Shown: piece by piece, positions 15,350-23,205 of the stretch
Numbering within the stretch: the first letter of the stretch is position 1
How the letters are laid out: each line of letters opens with the position of its first letter
Source of the DNA: Candidatus Omnitrophota bacterium
GTDB taxonomy: Bacteria; Omnitrophota; Gorgyraeia; 1-14-0-20-64-10
Direction: 5' to 3'
Length of the DNA stretch: 35,233 nucleotides
Assembly: GCA_016201735.1 (NCBI GenBank)
Contig: JACQCH010000035.1
Location: 1 to 35,233 of the forward strand
Notes under the pieces: model-generated
Told to the model about the DNA's origin: nothing
Databases searched by the model: none
What the model saw: the letters and a program-made list of their open reading frames with translations, nothing else
Translations under genes and position numbers: made by a program

Positions 15350-15502
15350 CTACTTGCGCTTTAGCGGTCGGGGTGGATTCAACACCATCTTAGCCCATGG
15401 GACCACGTAGATTTGGCCCTGGCCAACAGGCTGTCTTTTTTCATTCCGCGTGAAAGCTCTACTCTCCGCAGATTGGTGTGCTTCGATTCGCTCAATTTTC
15501 AT
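15350..15502 (-). CDS. Possible small protein, 50 aa, downstream of the DUF6941-like gene
   Basis: An ORF starts at an ATG one base after the TAA of the DUF6941-like gene and runs 50 codons. The product is basic and hydrophilic (MKIERIEAHQSAESRAFTRN.., ending PPRPLKRK) with no signal or membrane segment. GGAGG lies 14 bases before the ATG, farther than ideal, so translation would rely on coupling. No family recognised. A 47-codon ORF on the other strand overlaps it; the case for this one is its position at the end of an apparent operon. Confidence 0.35.
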   Translation of the reverse strand: MKIERIEAHQSAESRAFTRNEKRQPVGQGQIYVVPWAKMVLNPPRPLKRK

Positions 15503-15503
15503 A

Positions 15504-15932
15504 TTAAATTAACTCGCCTCCAGCTTCCTCCCGCTCAACCACATAGAATGTTTTGTCACCAATAAAGTCTTCATTGGCGTAGAACCGGAGAGCGTACTTT
15601 CCCGGTTTCTTAAACTCCGCTCCCTGAAATACAAAAATCGCTTCAAACGCCGCGAGACGATCCTCCACGATTGCAGGATGGTCAGGTCTTGCGTCAGCTA
15701 TGATTTGCTCTTCATCTAAGTATACCATCTCAACGCGCAATCGGTACGGTCCTTCCGCATCGCTGAAATTCACATAGAGAGATATAGCTGGATGCACACA
15801 TGGAAACTGCCGCGACCATATTCGGTCAAATGTTCCAAGGATGAAGAACTTCCCCGTATTGGATTCCCGATACACCTGGTCGCAGATCAGAAGAGCGTTG
15901 AGATGAGGCCGGGGTGGTATTGACTCTGCCAT
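15504..15932 (-). CDS. DUF6941-like protein
   Basis: A 142-residue soluble protein of unknown function. PHLNALLICDQVYRESNTGKFFILGTFDRIWSRQFPCVHPAISLYV at the start and FKKPGKYALRFYANEDFIGDKTFYV near the end are typical of a widespread family of small beta-sandwich proteins (DUF6941 as I recall it) often seen in environmental bacteria. There is no signal peptide and no catalytic motif I can point to. It stands alone on the minus strand, with an AT-rich upstream region and divergent from the nitroreductase-like gene. No Shine-Dalgarno precedes the ATG, and a promoter-like pair would start transcription at about the start codon. Confidence 0.8.
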   Translation of the reverse strand: MAESIPPRPHLNALLICDQVYRESNTGKFFILGTFDRIWSRQFPCVHPAISLYVNFSDAEGPYRLRVEMVYLDEEQIIADARPDHPAIVEDRLAAFEAIFVFQGAEFKKPGKYALRFYANEDFIGDKTFYVVEREEAGGELI

Positions 15933-15938
15933 GGAAAT

Positions 15939-15967
15939 AATTTAACAAAAATTCAAATTCTTTTCAA
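15939..15967 (-). promoter_or_regulatory. Possible promoter for the DUF6941-like gene
   Basis: Minus-strand TTGAAA (15962-15967), a 17-bp spacer and TAAATT (15939-15944) would place the transcript start at about 15932, the A of the ATG. That fits the absence of a ribosome-binding site. The region is AT-rich, so chance matches are likely. Confidence 0.35.
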
Positions 15968-16026
15968 CTGTAATTTTATAGGACGCACTTCGTATCTGTT
16001 TAGCTGTCTGAGACAGCGACGAGGTC

Positions 16027-16108
16027 GTCATTGCGAACAACCAACGGGAGTGAAGCAATCTCTCTTTAAAAACGAGATTGCGTCGTCGCTGTCGCTCCTC
16101 GCAATGAC
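16027..16108. repeat. GTCATTGCGA..TCGCAATGAC palindromic repeat before the nitroreductase gene
   Basis: GTCATTGCGA (16027-16036) and TCGCAATGAC (16099-16108) are exact complements, with GAAGCAATCTC facing GAGATTGC inside. It is the same family as 20114-20193. The nitroreductase-like reading frame opens 26 bases to its right. Confidence 0.85.
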
Positions 16109-16134
16109 GGAAATACCTCTCAAACCGCTAATTC

Positions 16135-17202
16135 TTGGAATCCCTCGTCCAAAAAGGGATCTGGGCACCCTCCGGAGACAACCTCCAACCCTGGAAATTT
16201 CGCATCGAGCAGGACTCGATTCACCTCTACCTCGACCCCTCACGCCTTATGGGGATTCTGGATGCCGGCTGGCGGGCCCCTTACATCTCGGCCGGTGCGG
16301 TGATTGAGAATATCGCCCTGGCCGCTTCCCATGGGGGGCATGCGGCTTCTGTCCGCTGCTTCCCGCAAGGAGAGGATCTTTCCTCACCGGTGGCCACCCT
16401 CACGCTGAAGGACTCCGATCTCCCCGAGGACTCCTTGTACCCTTTCATTGAATCCCGCGTGACGAATCGAAAGCTTTACACTCACCGGCCGGTGCCGGAA
16501 AAAATCGTGCAGGCCCTTTCTCAAATCGGAAACATCCCCGGCCAGACACGTTTTTTTCCCATCAGGCCTGGGCCCATCAAGAGAGAACTCGCCCCTCTTA
16601 TGGGAAGGGCAGACCAGATCCGCTTTGAAGAGGAAACTGCCCATCGCGAGTTCTTCAAGGCCGTCCGGCTCGAGAAAGAAGAGATGGAAAGAACGAGGGA
16701 TGGTTTGGATGTTCGCGCATTGGGGCTAGGCCCGATGGGTTATCCCTTCTTTCGCCTCATCTCAAAATGGAATCGGCTGCGTTTTCTCAACACGCTGGGC
16801 TTGAGCCATTCCATGGGCCTCTTCGCCCAACTGCAGGTGAGGGGCTCCCCTCTCCTGGGGCTTCTTGTGGCGGAGGAAAGTTCTCCTTCGGGCTACGTCG
16901 CGGGGGGGCGAGTGATGCAGCGCCTCTTCCTGAAGATCGCCCAAGAGGGCCTGGCGGTCCAGCCGATGACAGCCCTGTTGGTCTTCATCATAAACCTTCA
17001 GATCAACCAGGCAAAAAATTTTTCCAGCCGACATCGGGCGCAACTGACGGCTCTAAAAAAAGAACTCTTCCAATTATTCGACCTCAACGACCGCCACGGG
17101 TTGGTCATGCTGTTTCGGCTGGGCTACGCCGCACCCCCGACCTGTCGGTCCCTGCGTCGACCCCTTTCCGATTTCCTTATCGCTGCAAAGGATTCTTCGT
17201 AG
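16135..17202 (+). CDS. Nitroreductase-like (Acg/Rv1355c-type) FMN protein
   Basis: The opening IWAPSGDNLQPWKF is the flavin-binding signature of nitroreductase-fold proteins of the Acg/Rv1355c type. It is followed by NRKLYTHRPVP, a central helical region with a TLGLSHSMGLF segment, and near the end a AGGRVMQRLFLKIAQEGLAVQPMTALL helix typical of the fold's core. Such proteins are predicted to bind FMN; substrates are unknown. Some relatives are fused to a ThiF domain, and a separate ThiF-like gene lies 5 kb away. The only start in frame is TTG at 16135, without a Shine-Dalgarno and 26 bases after a palindromic repeat, so the true N-terminus may have been displaced. An ATG inside the repeat would reach this gene only through a frameshift. 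Confidence 0.7.
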   Translation: MESLVQKGIWAPSGDNLQPWKFRIEQDSIHLYLDPSRLMGILDAGWRAPYISAGAVIENIALAASHGGHAASVRCFPQGEDLSSPVATLTLKDSDLPEDSLYPFIESRVTNRKLYTHRPVPEKIVQALSQIGNIPGQTRFFPIRPGPIKRELAPLMGRADQIRFEEETAHREFFKAVRLEKEEMERTRDGLDVRALGLGPMGYPFFRLISKWNRLRFLNTLGLSHSMGLFAQLQVRGSPLLGLLVAEESSPSGYVAGGRVMQRLFLKIAQEGLAVQPMTALLVFIINLQINQAKNFSSRHRAQLTALKKELFQLFDLNDRHGLVMLFRLGYAAPPTCRSLRRPLSDFLIAAKDSS

Positions 17203-17207
17203 AGACT

Positions 17208-17617
<410 letters not shown>

Positions 17618-17630
<13 letters not shown>

Positions 17631-18166
17631 CACAACCGGGAGATTTTCCATCGGGCAGGTGGGATCTCACCAGCTTCACCATGGGAGCCCATCACCTTCC
17701 TGATCTGGAAACGGTATCCCGCGTCGTAAAACAGATGGATCGAATCACTCAGCCAGAAGGCCTCGTCATGGTGATGGATGTGGCTCGTCTGCGCACGGCA
17801 AGGTTTACAGAGCACTACGTGAAGTTCATGGGTCGCGATCATTTGAAACGTGGGCTGAAGAAACTCTTCGAGGATTTTCATCATTCGATGTACGCTGCCT
17901 GGACAACGAGGGAATTTAAAACCGTCGTCCCTCCCGCTTCTACCCGTCGGTGGTGCCGTCTCGTTCCCTTCGGGTTGCCCACCGTGCAGATCCTCCTGGG
18001 GTTGCCAGTGGGCCGCAAGCGTGTTTTCATTCGCCCTGGATTTTCTGCACAAGAAAACCCCCTCATTCGAGAATGGGCGCCTCGTTGGGCGAAAGAGAAC
18101 GGGCTGCAGTGGACGAAGGAATCCCTCGCGGAGTTCTCTTTGCTGCGATGGGGGCTCTTCTTATGA
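17618..18166 (+). CDS. SAM-dependent methyltransferase, C-terminal part
   Basis: This frame continues the methyltransferase after the AG tract; just before the listed TTG it reads EVHFELGDV, which fits motif III of class I methyltransferases. Then come WDLTSFTMGAHHLPD (motif IV region), ITQPEGLVMVMDVARL (motif V/VI) and a basic, helical C-terminal third. No convincing independent start exists, so translation would need a corrected or slipped frame upstream. The stop overlaps the ATG of the ABC ATPase as ATGA, which indicates the intact gene is part of the operon and that the break is recent, reversible or artefactual. Confidence 0.7.
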
Positions 18167-18843
18167 GCATCATCCGAGTTGAGGGAGCAACCAAGGAATA
18201 TTACCTGGGGAAGACCGTTGTCCCCGCCCTCAGAGGAGTTGACCTCCAGGTTGAGAAAGGAGAGTTCTTGGCGATTGCGGGACCTTCCGGGAGCGGGAAA
18301 ACAACTCTCTTGAATCTGATCGGCTGCATTGAGAAACCCTCCGCCGGAAAAGTCTCGATCGACGGGGTCGATACAGCTCACCTGACCAGCGATGAACTGG
18401 CCGATTTAAGGGCAACGAAGATCGGCTTTATCTTTCAGAACTTCAACCTTCTCCCCGTGCTCACTGCTCTGGAGAACGTGGAATATCCACTCTCGATAAG
18501 GAAGATCCCTGCCCGCGAAAAGAGGCGGAAGGCCCGGCAGCTTCTGGAAGCCGTCGGGCTTTCCCGGTTTCTCCATCACAAACCGCTGGAATTAAGCGGC
18601 GGCCAGAGGCAACGGGTGGCCATCGCGCGGGCGATGGTGGCCGACCCTGCGATGATCCTGGCCGATGAGCCCACCGCCAATCTGGACCACACCACAGGGC
18701 AGGAGATCCTCAATCTTATGAAACAGATGAATGCGGAACGAAAAACCACCTTCCTCTTCTCCACCCATGATCCGAAGGTTATGGCCATCGCCCAGCGGGT
18801 CGTTCCATTGTCGGATGGAATTGTGGCGGACCCGCAGCGATGA
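18163..18843 (+). CDS. ABC transporter ATP-binding protein, LolD/MacB type
   Basis: A 226-residue ATPase with all motifs: Walker A GPSGSGKT (40-47), Q-loop Q92, signature LSGGQ (144-148), Walker B ILADEP (165-170) and H-loop His202. It belongs to the LolD/MacB/FtsE group, which powers mechanotransmission by FtsX-fold permeases rather than bulk transport through the membrane. ATGA overlaps join it to the methyltransferase before and the permease after, so the pair forms one transporter. By analogy it extracts a lipid or lipoprotein from the inner membrane. The longer frame from 17950 is not supported. Confidence 0.92.
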   Translation: MSIIRVEGATKEYYLGKTVVPALRGVDLQVEKGEFLAIAGPSGSGKTTLLNLIGCIEKPSAGKVSIDGVDTAHLTSDELADLRATKIGFIFQNFNLLPVLTALENVEYPLSIRKIPAREKRRKARQLLEAVGLSRFLHHKPLELSGGQRQRVAIARAMVADPAMILADEPTANLDHTTGQEILNLMKQMNAERKTTFLFSTHDPKVMAIAQRVVPLSDGIVADPQR

Positions 18844-20111
18844 CCTTCACGCTCGCTCTGCGGAACGTCTTCCGCCACAAGACCCGGTCGATCATCACGC
18901 TTTCCACCGTGGCGTTTGGCTGCGTCGCCCTGATCTTTGTCGGGGGATTCTTCGAGGACACTTTCTACAAAATGCGGGAAGGATACATCCGGTCGTATGC
19001 CGGACACCTCCAGGTCTTCAAACAGGGCTTCCTCGAAAAAGGGGCCGCCAAACCCTTCGACTATCTCATCGACAACCCCGGGGAAATCATCACCCTCATT
19101 CAAGGGATCGAGGCGGTGCAGTACGTCACTCGCCGAATCGAGTTCGCAGGTCTGATCAGCACCGGAGAGAACTCCACTTCCTGCATTGGGCAAGGAATCG
19201 AGCCGAAAAACGAGCGCTCGGTTCGCCAGTCGGACGTTGAGAAACAGTTCCAGTCCAGAGGGGACCTTTCCCTTTTAGTGGGAAACGTCATCGAAACAGG
19301 GGACCCTTTAAAGGAGGACGAGGGGTTTGCTGTCCTTTTGGGAAGGGGGTTGGCCTCGAGCCTTGGCGCACAGGTGGGGGACGGATTGATCCTTGTCTCC
19401 CATACGATCGGGGGCTCGATCAATGCCGTCGATGTCTCGCTGAAAGGGACTTTTTACACCAGCACCAAGGACTTCGATGATCATTTCCTTCGCCTTCCGC
19501 TGGCAGGAGCCCAGAAATTGCTTCATACCGATTCGGTGCAGTCTCTCGTGATTCTGCTAAAAAAGACGGAGGATACCGCCCGGGTTAAGGCGGAGTTAAG
19601 GCATCTGTTCCAAGAGAAAGGCCTGGCCCTTGAACTCAGGGATTGGGAAGAGATCAACGACTTCTACACAAAGACCCGGGCATTATTCGGGCGATTCTTT
19701 CTGATCCTCAAGCTGGTCGTCGCCATCATCGCTATCCTGGGGATCTTCAACACCATGAATATGGCCGTCCTGGAAAGGACGGCGGAGATTGGGACCCTCA
19801 TGGCCCTCGGAACCAAGCAGAAAGGGGTGGCGGCTCTTTTTCTCATGGAAGGAGGCATTCTCGGCGCCCTGGGAGGAGGGATCGGCATCATCGCCGGCAT
19901 TGGAATCACCCGCCTGATCGCCTCCATCGGCATCCCCATGCCGCCTCCTCCGGGAGCGACGATGCGGTGGGTTTCCGAGCCGATGATCGTTCCCTGGACG
20001 ATCCTCTTTGCCTTTGCGCTCTCGATGGCGGCTTCTCTCCTCTCTTCTTTCTATCCCGCCTACAAGGCCTCGCGGCTTGAGATCGCCCAAGCGCTTCGGT
20101 ACGCCGGATGA
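18840..20111 (+). CDS. ABC transporter permease, FtsX/LolC-E type
   Basis: A 423-residue permease with the LolC/LolE/MacB plan: one N-terminal helix (about 17-38), a large periplasmic domain (about 40-285), then three helices (about 285-310, 330-355 and 385-410). The FtsX domain core ILGIFNTMNMAVLERTAEIGTLMALG is typical. A single permease gene is present, so the transporter is probably a homodimer. The neighbours, a LolA-like periplasmic carrier and an outer-membrane barrel, suggest that the cargo crosses the periplasm to the outer membrane. It is translationally coupled at both ends by ATGA. Confidence 0.92.
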   Translation: MTFTLALRNVFRHKTRSIITLSTVAFGCVALIFVGGFFEDTFYKMREGYIRSYAGHLQVFKQGFLEKGAAKPFDYLIDNPGEIITLIQGIEAVQYVTRRIEFAGLISTGENSTSCIGQGIEPKNERSVRQSDVEKQFQSRGDLSLLVGNVIETGDPLKEDEGFAVLLGRGLASSLGAQVGDGLILVSHTIGGSINAVDVSLKGTFYTSTKDFDDHFLRLPLAGAQKLLHTDSVQSLVILLKKTEDTARVKAELRHLFQEKGLALELRDWEEINDFYTKTRALFGRFFLILKLVVAIIAILGIFNTMNMAVLERTAEIGTLMALGTKQKGVAALFLMEGGILGALGGGIGIIAGIGITRLIASIGIPMPPPPGATMRWVSEPMIVPWTILFAFALSMAASLLSSFYPAYKASRLEIAQALRYAG

Positions 20112-20893
20112 TTGTCATTGCGAGCGTAGCGAAGCAATCTCGTATTGGGATTGCTTCGGCCTGCTTCGTTTCACTCGCAGTCCTCGCAATGACGATGGCC
20201 GCTTTCGCCGCGGAACCAACGGCGGAGGAAATCCTCCGGAAGGCAGATGAGGTCCGGAACCCCCCGTTGGACTACACCGTTTCCGTCAAGGTGACCAGCC
20301 TCAAGCCGCAGGGAACTCCGAAGACAGCCGCCTACGACGTTCTCGTTAAGGGAAAGGACCGGACGGTGATCAAGACATTAAGCCCTCCGGTCGAAAGGGG
20401 TCGGGTCCTCTTGATGAGGGGCAAAGACATGTGGGCTTTTCTTCCGGACGTCTCCAAACCTCTACGAATCTCCCTGCGGGAGCGGCTGATGGGAGAAGTT
20501 GCCAACGGAGACCTGGCCCGCGCGAATTTCACGGGTGATTACACCCCGGAAATTCTCCGAGAGGAAGAGGCGGACGGAAAGGAATGCTACGTCCTGCAGC
20601 TCACGGCCAATGCTGAGGATGTAACTTATGCCAGAGTGGTCCTCTGGGTTGAGAAAGAATCTTTCCGTCCTTACCGAGCAGAATTCTACGGATTGTCCGG
20701 GCGGCTCTTGAAGAGCTGCTCCTACCAGGAGTATCGGGAATTGGGCGGCCGGCCCAGACCCACCCGCTTGGTGATGGAAGATCCGATCGTCAAGGGAAAG
20801 AGGTCCATCATCGAGTATGACCAGATGAATGTGGAGCCGCTCCCGGAGAAATATTTCACCAAGGATTACATGAAGAAATTCATGGAGGGATAA
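20108..20893 (+). CDS. LolA-like outer-membrane lipoprotein-sorting protein
   Basis: A 261-residue exported protein of the LolA/LppX-like fold: TAEEILRKADEVRNPPLDYTVSVKVTS, then alternating strands with KGKDRTVIKTLSPPVERGRVLLMRGKDMWAFLP and a C-terminal IVKGKRSIIEYDQMNVEPLPEKYFTKDYM. Family members carry lipids or lipoproteins through the periplasm in a hydrophobic half-barrel. The signal peptide (cleavage near AFA-A, residues 33-36) is unusual: codons 3-28 are the translation of the repeat at 20114-20193, so VIASVAKQS and ACFVSLAVLAMT come from repeat DNA. The ATG overlaps the permease stop, and no other start could give a signal peptide. Predicted partner of the ABC transporter just upstream. 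Confidence 0.87.
   Translation: MIVIASVAKQSRIGIASACFVSLAVLAMTMAAFAAEPTAEEILRKADEVRNPPLDYTVSVKVTSLKPQGTPKTAAYDVLVKGKDRTVIKTLSPPVERGRVLLMRGKDMWAFLPDVSKPLRISLRERLMGEVANGDLARANFTGDYTPEILREEEADGKECYVLQLTANAEDVTYARVVLWVEKESFRPYRAEFYGLSGRLLKSCSYQEYRELGGRPRPTRLVMEDPIVKGKRSIIEYDQMNVEPLPEKYFTKDYMKKFMEG
20114..20193. repeat. GTCATTGCGA..TCGCAATGAC repeat forming a signal peptide
   Basis: GTCATTGCGAGCGTAGCGAA at the left and TCCTCGCAATGAC at the right form the outer stem; GAAGCAATCTCGTATTG faces GGGATTGCTTC inside. It is the same family as 16027-16108. The whole element lies in the first 29 codons of the LolA-like gene and is translated. Confidence 0.9.
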
Positions 20894-20897
20894 CTTC

Positions 20898-22337
20898 CTG
20901 CCTCGGAGAACGGGCTTCTTTCTTCTGCTTTGGCTGGCATTCTCTCTCCTGCCCTCTCGCGCCTTCTCGGAGCCATCCCCTTCGAGTGACGCCGACCGGA
21001 AGCTGCGGGAGCAGATCATCGACATCTGTGTGGAGACGATCCGCAGCCGGCAAACAGAACCCTGGCCTGTCCAAGAGCCAACTCCTCCTCAAAGAACAGC
21101 CGCTGAGAAACCCGAGGGCTTTGAAGTCCGCCTCCATGGGCAGATGAAGAACGAAGCGGCCTTTCGAGTCAATTCTCCAACCGGTTGGACCAAATTGAGA
21201 AACCAACTCCTCCTGGCCCAAATCGGCCGTTTCTCCGACGATCTTCGCTTCAAGGCGACCGAGAGGGCCACTTATGACCCGGTCTATGATCTAACCCATA
21301 CCTTTCCAAACAGCGCCCGCTCCGACCAGCGGGTGGAAGCGGAGTTTCGCGACACCTATCTGGACTATTCCAAAGGCCCCTTTGACCTCCGTCTTGGCAA
21401 GCAGCAGATCGTCTGGGGAGAGGCGGTGGGGCTCTTCTTTGCCGACGTGGTAAACGCAAAGGATCTCAGGGAATATGTGCTGCCTGATTTCGACCTGATC
21501 CGGATTCCGGATTGGGCCGCCGATCTGGAATATTCCCGGGAAAACGCCCATCTGGAGTTTGTCTGGATCCCGGCGCCGGAGTTCAACAGGATCGGGGGGG
21601 ATGGTTCCGAGTTTCAATTTCCGCTGCCTCTGCCGACTCCAACCACTCCCTTTACTCGGCAGGATCCCCTCGAGCCGGGGAATCGCCTTGGGAATTCCGA
21701 GCTGGGGGGACGGGCCTCTTACCTGATGAACGGCTGGGACATGGGACTCTTCTACCTGTACACCTGGGATAAGGCGCCGGTCTATTTCAGAACAATCGAC
21801 CCATCCGGCCGCTATAACTTCACTCCCGGATACAAACGGCTTCACGTCGCCGGGGCCACCATTTCCAAAGAGGTTGAGAAAGCCGTTTTCAAGGGGGAGT
21901 TTGTCTTCAACAAGGATGCCCACTTCTCCATTCTCGACCCCGCCGATTCCGACGGAGTCACGGAGCGGGACTTCCTCGACACTCTGGTCGGCGCCGATTA
22001 CACCTTCTTCGAGAAGTGGGAGACAAACCTCCAATTCATGCATCGGATCATCTTCCATCACTCGGGTCTTTTGGCGGAGAACGAACATGCCGTCCGGAAC
22101 TCCATCTCTTTTTGGCTCAGAACCGACTTCTTCAACGGGAGGATCAAGCCCGAATTCCTGGTGATCTCCAGTTTGATGGAGCCGGATTTTCTTTACCGGC
22201 CCAAGCTCAACTGGAAGTTAAACGACCGCTGGCACCTTCGTTTCGGGGCCGATCTGTTCCGGGGAGTTGCGGACGGGACGTTCGGAAAGTTTAAGGGGAA
22301 GAGCCGAGTCTATTCAGAAGCCGTCTTCGAATTCTGA
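20898..22337 (+). CDS. Outer-membrane beta-barrel protein, DUF1302-like
   Basis: A predicted outer-membrane barrel. LRLGKQQIVWGEAVGLFFADVVNAKDLREYVLPDFDLIRIPDW is the hallmark region of DUF1302-type proteins, and amphipathic strands continue to a C-terminal phenylalanine (EAVFEF), as needed for BAM insertion. An ATG-initiated reading would begin at 21030 and lack a signal peptide. Upstream in the same frame lies MPRRTGFFLLLWLAFSLLPS-RAFS (numbered from a CTG at 20898), a good signal peptide, and GGAGGG sits eight bases before that CTG; no ATG, GTG or TTG is available. I therefore infer a CTG start and 479 residues. Likely outer-membrane end of the Lol-like system. The 3' end overlaps the convergent ThiF-like gene by 28 bases. 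Confidence 0.82.
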   Translation: MPRRTGFFLLLWLAFSLLPSRAFSEPSPSSDADRKLREQIIDICVETIRSRQTEPWPVQEPTPPQRTAAEKPEGFEVRLHGQMKNEAAFRVNSPTGWTKLRNQLLLAQIGRFSDDLRFKATERATYDPVYDLTHTFPNSARSDQRVEAEFRDTYLDYSKGPFDLRLGKQQIVWGEAVGLFFADVVNAKDLREYVLPDFDLIRIPDWAADLEYSRENAHLEFVWIPAPEFNRIGGDGSEFQFPLPLPTPTTPFTRQDPLEPGNRLGNSELGGRASYLMNGWDMGLFYLYTWDKAPVYFRTIDPSGRYNFTPGYKRLHVAGATISKEVEKAVFKGEFVFNKDAHFSILDPADSDGVTERDFLDTLVGADYTFFEKWETNLQFMHRIIFHHSGLLAENEHAVRNSISFWLRTDFFNGRIKPEFLVISSLMEPDFLYRPKLNWKLNDRWHLRFGADLFRGVADGTFGKFKGKSRVYSEAVFEF

Positions 22338-23185
22338 CGAAATTGTCTCACCAGCAGCCATCGCTTGAGGCGCTGAAGCGGATGGCGGTTCCCGCCAAGG
22401 AGCTTGCCCTGGATCCAACGCCCCAGATAGGGATCGAACTGTTGATAGAATGGGGCGGGACGGACCGAACCCCGATGGAGAAGAATCTTCAATGTTTCCG
22501 CGGCCGCCGCTCCGGCAGCCAGTTGGCAGGCTAAACTCGCGGAAGGTCCCGTATGGGCTTTGACGTCCACGGCCGAACGATCGAGGTAGGCCCGATGAGT
22601 TGCTGCCGGGGCCAACCCGATGATGAAAGCGACGAATTGACCCGTCTCATCCATTCCATCGGATAAATCGAAATACCGGTCGAAGCTCATCCCGCCCGGA
22701 TCGAACACGATCCAGGCCGTGCTGAACCCCAAGGGGCCGGCAGTCACTGCGTAGATGCCGCGGGCCGCGGCAGCGCGAAATAAGAGGCGGCGGGCCTCGA
22801 TCTCGAAGGCATCGATTCCGTCGATGAAAAGATCGGCCTCCTTCAGGAACTGCTCGGCATTGTCGGGGCCGATGGGATCGGTAAAAATGCGCAGGTCGAT
22901 TCCCGGGTTGATCTCGCGCGCCATTTCGGCCAGCACCTCAACCTTTAGGCGGCCCAGGGTGGATCGCGTGGCTCCCTGCTGCCGGTTAAAGTTGGCAACC
23001 TCGAACCGATCCGGGTCGGCGATCGAGAAGCGGCCGATGCCCAGCCGCGCCAACGTCACGAGGTGGATTCCGCCTACGCCCCCCATTCCTGCAATCGCCA
23101 CTCTGCAGGAGCGCAGCCTTTGCTGTTCCTCAGGACGGATGAGCCCCCGGTTTCGACGGAAGGCCTCTTCGTAGGACCAATCCAT
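22310..23185 (-). CDS. ThiF/MoeB/HesA-family E1-like adenylyltransferase
   Basis: A 291-residue E1-like enzyme with the nucleotide-binding GMGGVGG (33-39), D57, the arginine-finger segment NFNRQ (65-69), K81 and IDGID (D122, D125). These residues activate a carboxyl group by adenylation. It lacks the CxxC zinc pairs of ThiF and MoeB and shows no cysteine at the usual catalytic position (only Cys27 and Cys220), as in the TcdA-like or Rv1355c-like branches. No ubiquitin-like partner protein is encoded in the window, so the acceptor is more likely a small molecule. It follows the PilZ-FeeM pair by 20 bases in one operon. Product unknown. Confidence 0.85.
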   Translation of the reverse strand: MDWSYEEAFRRNRGLIRPEEQQRLRSCRVAIAGMGGVGGIHLVTLARLGIGRFSIADPDRFEVANFNRQQGATRSTLGRLKVEVLAEMAREINPGIDLRIFTDPIGPDNAEQFLKEADLFIDGIDAFEIEARRLLFRAAAARGIYAVTAGPLGFSTAWIVFDPGGMSFDRYFDLSDGMDETGQFVAFIIGLAPAATHRAYLDRSAVDVKAHTGPSASLACQLAAGAAAAETLKILLHRGSVRPAPFYQQFDPYLGRWIQGKLLGGNRHPLQRLKRWLLVRQFRQNSKTASE

Positions 23186-23205
23186 GGCAGCTCTATTTTA
23201 CAGGA

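Noticed and set aside
15267-15410. Plus-strand ORF of 47 codons with GGAG near its ATG
   Set aside because: It overlaps the minus-strand 50-codon ORF that follows a real gene, has no neighbours on its strand and no recognisable sequence. It cannot be excluded.
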